The position numbers were made by a program, and so were the translations under genes. Below, piece after piece: positions 19,472 to 28,464 of a stretch of 28,464 nt of DNA; position 1 is the first letter of the stretch; every line of letters begins with the position of its first letter. The notes beneath the pieces are model-generated. The model did no database searches, was not told where the DNA came from, and was given only the letters and a program-made list of their open reading frames with translations. Origin of the DNA: Didymodactylos carnosus (Eukaryota; Rotifera; Eurotatoria; Philodinida; Philodinidae); assembly GCA_905250885.1 (NCBI GenBank), contig CAJNOQ010001625.1, positions 1,383 through 29,846 of the forward strand. The letters run 5' to 3'.

Positions 19472-21786
19472 ATGCTTTTTTCGGCTGGGTCTGCATACCT
19501 GTACTGCCTTATCTCGTGATAGGAGGATTTTGATATTATGGTTGAATACATTTGAACGCATTTGATAGTATTTGCGGTAAAACATATTGGATAGATCTGT
19601 AGTAGTTAATGAGAAAATATGATTCTACTAAGCGGTACTACTCTCAAAAAAGTGAAAAAACAATACAACCTTCGATGGTTCTGGCGACAATATCAAATTC
19701 TACCAATAGCGGGCTATGCAGACAAAATAATACTCGGTCTAAAAACCATCCTTATGCTCGCAACTTCAATGTCGAAGAAAATAAGTGTAGACAAAGCAAA
19801 AAAGAAAAGATATGTGCAAGAAGTACGGTATTTGAAGGTAAGAGCGTGAATATAAAAGTTACACAATCACAAAATAAATTGTAAACAAGTGGAAGTCCTA
19901 CTGTAATCCACCGTGATAAACTAATGCAATTTTCACTAGAACTTTAGAATCTCTGTGTGTTTCAAACTGTAAATATGGTTGTCAAGTGAATTATGATTGA
20001 ATTGCAAATTCTAACTGTAAAGCTTTTACTGTGTAACAAAATTTTTTATTAAAAGCACGGGTTCTGCATAGCAACAATAGAAGTTTAACATCGCCTGTCA
20101 AAAAGTGCAATATGCAAATCATATCGTTCGAAAGGTGTTAAATCAAAGATTTTGCAACTCTTTTCAATTTTTAGAGAATATATTCGATTGTTAAGAACAA
20201 AGTCGGTGTAATGACCACGAAACGCATTGCACCGTTTAGTGACTTTTTTTTCTATGATACACACTGGTAGGCTTTAGTTTAATCGAAATGGCTGTTGACA
20301 GACCAAGAGTGGAGCAGTGTCTTTCAAAAACATGATTTTGAAATTATTATAAAGCGGGCCGCAGTGAGTGAGTCGGATAATGTAGGTATACCGATTAAGC
20401 TGTGTCAATGTTCAATGCATTTTGAGTCAGATATTGTTGAGAAAATTGCTTATGAAAAACAGTATTTTAGACAAACACTGTCAATAGCCTTTTGCTGTCA
20501 GTTGCGAATCTGGCAATTGACCTAGGCTAGTTTTGTGTAATACAATATGAATGCAATAAGACATCAACCAAAAAACGAAATATTATGTATTACGAAAACT
20601 ACAGTTAGACAACATTAAACAAAAAACTATATCGAAAAAAGCCTAAATCATAATAGTATAACAAAATATATAAAAATAGAGAAACGCACAGACACAAGAA
20701 ACGTTTCATTGATTGTTTAGTAACAATTAACTGAGCAGCAGTCAGCCTAAAACAAGGGAAAAAAGCATAATTGACGTTTCTACAGTAACGTTCAGCGCAG
20801 GCGATGAACACTTTTTCAAGTGGCGAGCAGAGTATGAAAAACGATATGTTTGCTGAGAATAGCAGGTTTTTTGAAAACGCTCGTACATTACGGCCGCATT
20901 GAACTTTAATTGGATCGCCTCAAAAATTTTACTTTAGCTTTGTAGGAATGTATCTCAGAGATTAATTTTGGAGATCGTTCCTACATGAGTTATAGCAGTA
21001 TAATAGTTGCTACAGCAATCTATAAAACCGAGGTTCTTGATCTTAGAAACCGTATAACGCCATCGAAAATGTTTAAAAGATAAATCTCTCAGTTCTGCTT
21101 TCAGCTAGTATCAGTAAAATATTCAGCTCGATCCGATTAAACTTTGGTGAAGTCATAATATAGTACACCTCAACTGGAAGTGTTAGTACTTTGAGCATGA
21201 CAGGTAGCATTTGACAGGCTACTTTTTCAAGGTAATTGCGCCGATTCTTATATCTGCGCAGAAAAATCCTTGGAAAATTTTGTGAGATGTTTTATTCTGA
21301 AAAGAATATTTTGTGCTAACAGACTATGTAACAGAAAAAAGTCGGAAGACATTGGTGCAGAAAGAAAACTTGGGGTTTGTCTCTCTTTCGGTGGGTAGAG
21401 ACAGTATAAAATTGCTGATTTCTTTCTTTTTCAAATCAATAGCTTATATCAAACTGAAAGCTTCTTTTAGCAATTTAAAAAGCTTATATCTTTACTCTCG
21501 TTCCTCATACATTTTCGACAAAATTCCTCAGAATACTGAAAACTGAATAACCGCTAAACTTTTGACCAACAATCAAGATTGCATTCTCCACCTTTTCAAC
21601 TATTGTGCGCTATTTATTTTAATAGCAAAACGACATGCAAGTATCGAGGTTAGTGAATTTTGTAGAATGAGAAATTCTCTATCTGATGAGTTTAGAATGG
21701 AAATTTGAAACTGGTTGCGATTATCCCAATTGAGATACAAAAGTGAGACATTTAATATATACTACTCGTTACTTAGTTATTTTTTT

Positions 21787-24700
21787 CTATGTTTTATCGC
21801 TGCGTTCATCATCTGAATCCGTGGAAAACGAAGATCCAACGCTTCCTAGAAACAAACAAGAACTTTTTGTTGTACAATTTATAAAGATATGTTTTCAAAC
21901 TTACTAATAAGTCCCGAAAACTCAATTGATCCTTGACTTGCTTGTGATGATAATTGAAAATCGAATGAATCATAATGAGGATTTGCTGTTGTTGTTTTAT
22001 TATTGATCATCCAATTTCCAAAAGCAGTATTATCGAAGACAAATGGTGCACTGACATAAGAAGAGGTTGAATGATATTCTTGAGGTGCTATGGAATGTGA
22101 CAGCAACATGGCTTGTATATCGTTGCTTGTTACACTTGGTAGAATAGACGTTGACGACAATGTTAGTGGTCGATGATGAACTTGTGCAACGGATCGTTCA
22201 CTATTTATTGTTGTATTTGAAGCAATTGGTAGATTGTCTGGAATGAGACTTGTATGTTGTTGATTTCTAGATGGTATTTCGTTCGCTTTCACGTTTGAAT
22301 AAACGGATGAGGATAAAGGTGAGGCTATTGTTTCCATTTGAAAAAACTGGGAAAATGGCGATGGAATTGGTCTTTGTAATGAATATCGCGGGGGTGTAGT
22401 TAAAGACTCAACATATTCCGTTGTTTCGTTAATCATCGGTAATCCTGAGTTTATATTGACTGGTGACTGGTAGATGAATGATGGTAGTGATGGTTTTATG
22501 ATTTGTGTTGTTTGTTGACGATTGATGAAAAAATCAGCTGAATTTGTTTTAATCATTTCATTACTTGTTGTTGTTTTCCTTTGTTTCGCTGACTGTTCAC
22601 TCGATAATAAATTTTTAATCATTTTACTACTGTCTGACACTGATTTTCCGGCTGGCATTTCTTTTACCGACTTTTCAGGAGAAGGAAATACGTAAGACAT
22701 ATTCATATCATTATAGCTGATTGAAGATGATACCATTGGTTGTTCTTGTTTCTCATTCATTGTTGTACTAAATTTCTGTGTTGGTATCAAATCTTTATCA
22801 TGTAGTGGTGAAACAACTGTAAATGCTGATTTTCTCATCGGATCTTTTTGCACGAGAAATTCTTGAGTAAAATGCATTGGCTCTTGTTTCTTTGTTTTCA
22901 TCTAATAAAAATAGGATTTAAAAATTTAATACTGATGCCGGTTTGTATTAAAGCAAGAAAATTCTGAGTCATTTTTTTGGAACCAACAATCTAACCGTCG
23001 ACATTGTTCACTTTCTTTTTCTTTGGTCTCCTTATAGTTAAAACAAAATGCTGAACAATTACCCTTTTTGACGAAATGATAATGTCTTGTTCATCATCGT
23101 CAATGACTGTTGTCAAATGTGAAAGTGACGAAGAACGATCAACGATCATAAAATCGTCTGATAAACCAGTTTCATTTTGAGATGACGAATGATATCGACT
23201 TCTCTCAGCAATGGCGGTAGTTAATAATTGTTGTTGCTGCTGTTGTTCTTCATCTGATCGAGCAACTACTGTCGTTTCTATTTGTTCTGTATCTTCATTC
23301 TGTCTTTTATCTTTCAATGTTTCACTTACGATTACAGATGAATGAATTTCAATCAATTCTTCATGATTGCTAAAATTTAAAGACAGTTGGCAGAAACTGT
23401 TTGAAAAAGCAGCCTTTCCTCATAGTTTTTTTATTTTTCGTGAAAATTTTGAACATTCCGTATACGATTAAGCCTATGAGACCCTACCCCCACCCTCACA
23501 CAGTGTACATCCAAGCGGACATTGAAATCAGCGCACTACATCGAATAGTGTATAAAATGTCTAATTTTTGAGGAAAAAGCTTTTCGACGAAATTTTTGAG
23601 CAAACAAGGCGGGGAGATCTCAGGTGTTTTGAGCCGAAAAAATACTTTTTTCGAATTTGTTTGCTTTTGATTGATATCAGTTTCTAGGTACTCCGAAGTC
23701 ATTTTTATGCGAAAGCCACGACTCCCGATAGTAAAACTGCCCGCCTGTTCTATAGAAAATGCACACTGTACTGTGCTCCACTTTTGAGTTTTTTTAGTTT
23801 AATAGCGGTTAGTCGAATAGTAACTCGTCCCCAACCTAACTAATAGACAGACCTGCTACAAAAGTCATTCTGATCGTCTATACTTCTACGTGCTTTCTGA
23901 TTTACATAGAAAAAAAACTATATAAATCTACTACTCACATAGCACTCCCATCAAAATTAATCTCATGTAACGCGTCATCATTTGAGGTTGGCGATTTTAG
24001 AAGTCTAACTTGATTTTCGTCCATTGACGATATCGAATTTACAAATGATTGTTGGCGATTAAAAATATCAGGTAAGAATAACTGTTGTATTTGTGTTATA
24101 TCAATTTGAGATGATAGATCAATTTGTTGACTAAGAATTAAATCCATCAGATCGGTTTTTCTTGGTTGGATAAATACTTTTTCCTAAAAAATCAAAAATG
24201 TTGAATAATAAACATCGATATCAACTACTTTCGATTAAAAAATCATCTACCCATGCTGCTATTTTTTCTTCTTTTATTTTTACTAATTGTCGATGATATG
24301 ATTTTAATTCATATAACTTTTGTTCATCAATTTCATACATTTTTTGGTTTTGTTGTTCATTAACTACCACTGATGCTAATTGAACAAGCAATTGATTTAA
24401 TTCGTCTGTTGAACAATATTTATTATATTTTTGATAATAATTATCCTCTTTTGTTTTTTGTTCATGAACAATACACTCTTCTTGTCTGACTAAATTATTA
24501 TATTTTATCTCAGCTTCTTTCAAATATTGATAAACTTTTGATTGTTCGTACTGTGGTTTTATCTTATTTGTCCATAATTGTTTTGTTTGGTCAAATTTTG
24601 TTACCAATTGATATTTTTCTTGTTCATATTTCTTTTCTTCATTGATATAATCACGTTTCAAATATTCAATATGATCATTGAGCGTTTGAATATTCAACTG

Positions 24701-25084
24701 TATTTCATCAATACGATATTGATTTTGGATTAATTGTGTTTCACGACACATATTTTCTTGTTCAATCGTTTCCAACGTTTTTATTAAACGTATTTTTTCT
24801 TCATGTATTGATTTATTACGTTGTTCTTTCTCTAAGAAATCAAAACAGTTGCAAATGTAAATATTCAATTCAAATAGTAGAAAGAACGAACTTTTATTAT
24901 TTGAAATCAATGCTTGTAATTCAATACGTTTCCGTTTTATTTGTTCAGCTAAAATAAAAATCAACTATTTTGTGTACGAGAATATGTGAAAGTTCTATTT
25001 AGATGAAAAAAACTTACTTAATTTTTGAGCAAGAAATTCAGCTTGGGAAATATCATCAGGCTTTGAAGATGAATAAGAAAACAT
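21787..25084 (-). CDS. Coiled-coil plus disordered protein, seven exons, 770 aa (possible SIX6OS1-like)
   Basis: Exons, 5' to 3': 25084-25018, 24948-24892, 24831-24251, 24183-23939, 23369-23063, 22901-21905, 21845-21787 (stop TAG). All are GT-AG and in phase; the donors at 24891 (GTTCGT) and 24250 (GTAGAT) are weak, and the latter could be shifted. Residues about 20-235 are a Lys/Glu/Gln-rich coiled coil broken by LWTNKIKPQYEQ. Residues 236-419 are acidic and Ser-rich, with IQQLFLPDIF, NQVRLLKSP and a six-Gln run. Residues 420-770 are Ser/Thr/Asn/Pro-rich and probably disordered, with aromatic motifs (PFSQFFQ, FDFQLSS) and an acidic tail STDSDDERSDKT. No catalytic or membrane segment is seen. 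The N-terminal coiled coil, QLFLP and QVRLL motifs and F-rich disordered tail recall synaptonemal-complex central-element protein SIX6OS1 (C14orf39). This rests on memory of the family layout and is weak. The gene itself is well supported; its function is not. Confidence 0.75.
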
Positions 25085-25203
25085 GATAATAACAAAACGA
25101 AATTTTAATCTTAAACATAACACAAACGAATGTATAGGGCGAAAAAAGGAATCGACTCCATATCTAAGAATAAATCATTTAGATTATAAAACAATTCCTG
25201 ATG

Positions 25204-25428
25204 TACTGTAATCTTGAATTATTTTCAATTTTCTAGCAAATTGACTATAAAACCCCTGAGGATTTTCAAATTTATAGAAAATTCTCACCGATTTTCTAAC
25301 TTTATAGAAAATATTGATTTTTAAGAGATTTTTGAAAATTGAGTCGATTTTTTAGAAATTTGATTTTCAAGATTCTTGAAAATCAAGGAGGATTTTCTAG
25401 TGGAAACCACTTTCAAGATCACAGTGTA
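25204..25428. mobile_element. Possible TA-flanked MITE (225 bp)
   Basis: The left end TACTGTAATCTTGAA (25204-25218) and the inverted right end (TTCAAGATCACAGTG, 25412-25426, then TA) match except at two positions. The interior is built of recurring GATTTTC and TATAGAAAAT words that make it partly self-complementary. TA at both borders would suit a Tc1/mariner-type MITE, but the two ends are offset by two bases. Confidence 0.4.
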
Positions 25429-26839
25429 GATTTTACAACATGACCTATCTGTCGGTACATCGATTTCAGAAAGCAACGTTTTGAGAATCCTTCCTCCCTC
25501 GTGTTGTTTTGTGCTTTGCTTTCCTTCTGTTTTATCCTAGATTCTCTCTCTGTCTCCTCTCGATCGTAAATCATAATTATGTCGAGATCAGAAGAGGAGA
25601 GCGATGTCGCCGGTTGCTGGAAACACAATAAACATATCTACAGAAAAGAGCTTTCTGTCTGTCTTAAAACCTTTGCATGCAAATTAAGACTGAACTTGTT
25701 AAAAAGGACTTGGAAAGAAATGAAAAACTAAGAAAGAAAGCAACTTCTTTTTTACACTAAAATCAACGTATCTAAGATCTGATAATATTTGCGCACGGAA
25801 GACAATACCGAAGTCTCTTTTATTCAAATCTCTCGCTTGTCGAAGTAAACGGCGGAAGAAAACGATGTGGGAATATTAAATGAGAGTTGAAACTACTTTT
25901 AAGGTAAGTAAAAAATAGATAACGCAGTTGTTTTTTCATATTGTACATAGAAGACTCTTTTAACAGCCTAAAAACATTTCATAACATTTACACCAAAACT
26001 AAGAAGAAAAACTTCTACAGCACATTAGAGAATGGCTTAGCGCATTTATGCGTTGAAAATATAATGGAGACAAGTTCTTGAATAGAAAATTGATTTTTTG
26101 TTTTACGTAAGAAAAATTAAGCTCAAACTTTCTTTTCATTGATGCTAGGTAAAGGAAATATGACTAGAGAACGGTATCTTGTCGTTGTTGGAGAGACAAA
26201 AGATTTTGAGAAGAAGGGTTTTTATAGATCGGCATCTTTGGAGCTCACTAACTCATACCAATGGTATTTGAGAAAACATTTTCAGAATAAATTTTATTTC
26301 TTTGGAAAAGTATGATACTGTTGCATCAGCGAACAACTGACTAGTAGAGGATGCATTCTCTTCCAATTTTGAAAACCTTCTCCTCTGAAAGCTTTTTATT
26401 AAGCTGCAGGTTTTCTTTGTGAGAAAAAGACAACAACTTACATGTTTTCACAATAAAAACAGCTTTGACTATGTGAGTTAAGCGCTACCATTGTTTCTAT
26501 TGAAAAGAGAAATTCAGATAATTTTGATAGAATTGGTGAGCAGCGGATTTGGGGTTTTTGCAGTAAAAGTAAAATTCATGCAACCACATGGCCAGGTCCT
26601 ACATCTTACACAAATGATTTAGATCCACCATTTAGATATTATTGATTAAACTATTGATCTGTTATTTGTCAGGCCTCACTCGACAATCTCTTGGTAATAG
26701 TATCGCTTCAGTTCAAATTTTGAATTTGTATCTTTTCTAATTCATGGATTTATCATTTTGATTAAGTTCTGTATTATCCTATTTGAATAATCAAACATCT
26801 CTCAAGTCGACATTTCAGTTAGATTTTGTCATATTACTC

Positions 26840-27020
26840 ACGAGGGGAGGTCTTTAAGTGGATCTCTCTGATTTTTATGGCAGATATCCAACATGGTAGA
26901 GTAGAGTGCGCTGATCACAAATCTACAACGTCAGTTACTTAACCTAAATAGCTGAGGAGGTACAAACGTCTTACGAGGGAAGGTCCTCAAGTGTTACTCT
27001 TACTTTCAATGGAACATATC
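26840..27020 (+). repeat. Diverged direct repeat, about 133-bp period
   Basis: ACGAGGGGAGGTCTTTAAGTG at 26840, trailed by ...ATATCC near 26890, recurs as ACGAGGGAAGGTCCTCAAGTG at 26973, trailed by ...ATATCC near 27019. Spacing between anchor words is conserved, so this is probably an old tandem duplication of a non-coding unit. Confidence 0.5.
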
Positions 27021-27217
27021 CTGATTTGTACAGCTCTACGAGCTGATTACGATGGCATAAAGCATTTTCCCCTATGGCTTTTGAGGACCCAGTTTTTTAG
27101 AAAGTCTAAAAGATAATCAAAACCTCTCTTAACGAGGCATAATTGTAGCGCGCACATTTCTGATTAAAATGAGACATCTCCCAGCTCTACACAACCTTGC
27201 TTTGCAAAATTATAGAA

Positions 27218-27300
27218 TTTACAAGAAAAGCCCTAAATGTTCATTATCAACTCAAAGCCACAGAAATAAGAAGAAATTAATTTAGGGCTTTTCTTGTAAA
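27218..27300. repeat. Perfect 21-bp inverted repeat (hairpin or tiny MITE)
   Basis: Positions 27218-27238 and 27280-27300 are exact reverse complements (core ACAAGAAAAGCCCTAAAT), with a 41-base loop. Perfect arms in otherwise unstructured AT-rich DNA suggest a MITE relic or a hairpin RNA. Confidence 0.65.
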
Positions 27301-27483
27301 CTGTTTTTAATAGGATTTGTGTCAATCGTCACAATTTTCATATTGCTGCTTCTTATGACATTTTGTTGAACAGGAAACGTACACAGGAAACAACAAACAT
27401 ATTGCTTTGTTTGCATGAACATATAAGTTAACGCATCTAGTATTTTGTTGGCATAAAATAATGATAATTAGTTTTCCACGCAT

Positions 27484-27666
27484 TTACTCTGACATACTAT
27501 TTCTACAAATATTGTTTCCAGTTGTTGTTATGTCACTAATGACCATATTACTACTATTGCTGTTGGAAATTACATTCTTACTGTCAATATTGCCAGCACA
27601 ACTGTTTTCATCTGTAAATTGACTCTCCATGTGAAAGTGTTTTTTTTGTTGTGAAGATTTATTCAT
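27484..27666 (-). CDS. Weak ORF, Asn/Ser-rich, 60 aa
   Basis: This minus-strand frame starts MNKSSQQKKHFHMESQF and ends with a Ser/Asn-rich stretch and TAA-type stop. The composition resembles disordered tails seen in the genes of this window, and the frame stands out in a gene-poor region. There is no recognisable domain, upstream exon or promoter. It may be a terminal exon, a gene fragment or chance. Confidence 0.2.
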   Translation of the reverse strand: MNKSSQQKKHFHMESQFTDENSCAGNIDSKNVISNSNSSNMVISDITTTGNNICRNSMSE

Positions 27667-27770
27667 GTTTTACTCATCAATATATCTTCTGGTACGGCTA
27701 AAATCTCTTACTTAGACGAAATTAGACATGAGAAGATCTTGTTGGATTAATGTCACATTAGTCTGGCAGT

Positions 27771-27998
27771 CGAATCTTAGTTTGGCCTGAAGAAATTATA
27801 ATCCGTGTTTGGCCTAGTCCAACCTCAGCTTGGTCTAGTTTTTCAGGTCAATCTCAAATTGAACATCGAGCTTTTCTTTACACTCTAGTTAAGTCTAGTT
27901 CAAACTTGGATTGGAGTTTACAGTAGTACAAATACAGATTAAAACGAAACCAGTTACAAACACAAATGACGGAATGGTGTAGGCCAATCTTAGATTGG
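27771..27998. repeat. Array of five 15-nt palindromic units
   Basis: Near-palindromic 15-mers of the form CCAAnCTnAGnTTGG occur at 27771-27785, 27819-27833, 27848-27862, 27900-27914 and 27984-27998. Examples are CCAACCTCAGCTTGG and CCAATCTTAGATTGG. Several are followed or preceded by TCTAGT or GGCCTA. The spacing is irregular (14-69 bases), unlike a simple tandem satellite. Confidence 0.6.
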
Positions 27999-28296
27999 AC
28001 GCTGACATATATATGTCTAGCCGGCGTGATAAAGATTATTTTTGAATTATTTTGATCAGTTTCCATTTTGTTCTCGTTTCTGTGATGAAAGACTGGTTAT
28101 ATGTAGTCATAAAAAGTGTCATCCTCACATAGACACGTTGTTCTATGGATGTTTTGTGTAAATCGATACTATTTTAACTCTTTATGTTTGTTTGTTAAGA
28201 ATTCTGATTTTGGACGCTATAAGTAACAAATTTTTTGATTACTCATCTGAAATAAGCTAACAGAACGTGAGAGGAATGGATAAACTATTTTTTCGA

Positions 28297-28428
28297 CTAA
28301 TGAACAGAATAGATCTTATAAACAAACCCATCAATGACAACTCGAATAACACGACGAAGAATTAACATTACTGGAAGAACTTTCGTATCTAATCCTTTTG
28401 GTTGTGAAATAACATTCTTGATTTTGTT
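28297..28428 (-). CDS. Possible terminal exon of a gene entering from the right edge
   Basis: The minus-strand frame reads NVISQPKGLDTKVLPVMLI, then LRRVIRVVIDGFVYKI, with a stop at 28299-28297. It has a more protein-like composition than its surroundings and a possible acceptor (ATCAAG) at about 28417. Upstream exons would lie beyond or at the window edge. A second frame over the same bases is also open, so this is weak. Confidence 0.2.
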   Translation of the reverse strand, partial: NKIKNVISQPKGLDTKVLPVMLILRRVIRVVIDGFVYKIYSVH

Positions 28429-28464
28429 TCAAAATAACGATTATCATCTTCTTACAAATAAATA

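Larger units (their letters stand above)
15896..21786. other. 5.9-kb gene-free region with palindromic elements
   Basis: No recognisable gene was found. Identified structure: an inverted repeat at 16532-16657, a TGCATG-rich patch with a direct repeat (17022-17045 and 17591-17614), and three successive palindromic elements (17874-18019, 18057-18698, 18707-19471). The frames at 19609-19884, 20295-20525 and 21313-21546 are short, match no family I know, and are not called as genes. A GTAGGAA...TTCCTAC hairpin lies at about 20943-20985. Confidence 0.55.
25085..28464. other. Gene-poor region upstream of the coiled-coil gene
   Basis: The promoter of the coiled-coil gene should lie at its left edge, but no clear TATA box or acceptor was identified there. 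Contents are a possible MITE (25204-25428), a diverged duplication (26840-27020), a 21-bp perfect hairpin (27218-27300), an array of 15-nt palindromic units (27771-27998), and two weak minus-strand coding candidates (27484-27666 and 28297-28428). Confidence 0.5.

Noticed and set aside
19609..19884. Two overlapping plus-strand ORFs (91 and 76 codons)
   Set aside because: Lys/Ser-rich, no family motif, no splice context, and both frames open over the same bases suggests low-complexity chance.
20295..20525. 76-codon plus-strand ORF
   Set aside because: No recognisable domain, no supporting exons on either side; length is within chance for the region.
25419..25628. 69-codon minus-strand ORF rich in Arg/Glu/Ser
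   Set aside because: Composition follows local CTCT/TCTC-rich DNA and overlaps a candidate MITE end; no coding evidence.
1..28464. CRISPR array, bacterial operon or horizontally acquired bacterial gene
   Set aside because: No regularly spaced identical repeats; the genes found are intron-rich and eukaryotic, with no sign of non-metazoan origin.

Overview
This is an AT-rich nuclear window from a small-genome metazoan. Three intron-containing genes can be read, all on the minus strand. 15 of the 20 introns modelled are only 54-69 bp, splice sites are GT-AG, and two of the three start codons sit 4-5 bases after a T-rich TTTTAG/TTCTAG acceptor. Together with the protein flavour this fits a bdelloid rotifer (Rotaria or Adineta type). 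That placement is inference; no rRNA or mitochondrial marker is present to settle it.

Layout. 1-2179: no gene; a G-rich patch at the very start and a 118-bp-arm inverted repeat. 2180-4294 (-): eight-exon gene for a 462-residue protein with an EF-hand loop at each end, Gly/Ser/Tyr-rich flanks and a Pro-rich core of repeated 'IVVERWLPY / VIIQRAPP' motifs. 4295-13864: about 9.6 kb without a recognisable host gene. It holds a hAT-type MITE with TIRs and 8-bp target duplication (5072-5451), the first copy of an 855-bp direct duplication (6110-6964), a decayed non-LTR retrotransposon 3' coding relic (8092-8801), a tRNA-derived SINE (about 8911-9110), and the second copy of the duplication (12367-13220). 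13865-15895 (-): complete seven-exon SGT1/SUGT1 co-chaperone gene, whose fifth intron is swollen to 1052 bp by a foldback element. 15896-21786: gene-free, with three consecutive palindromic elements between 17874 and 19471. 21787-25084 (-): seven-exon gene for a 770-residue coiled-coil plus disordered protein, possibly related to synaptonemal-complex protein SIX6OS1 (tentative). 25085-28464: gene-poor, with small palindromic repeats, an array of five 15-nt palindromic units, and two weak exon candidates.

The three genes have no evident shared pathway: calcium-binding structural protein, HSP90/SKP1 co-chaperone, and a coiled-coil protein of possible chromosome-axis function. The dominant theme of the rest is non-autonomous and foldback mobile DNA. 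No CRISPR array, rRNA, functional tRNA or bacterial-type operon was found. Exon models were built by hand from splice signals and reading-phase continuity; every junction listed is in phase, but none has transcript support.
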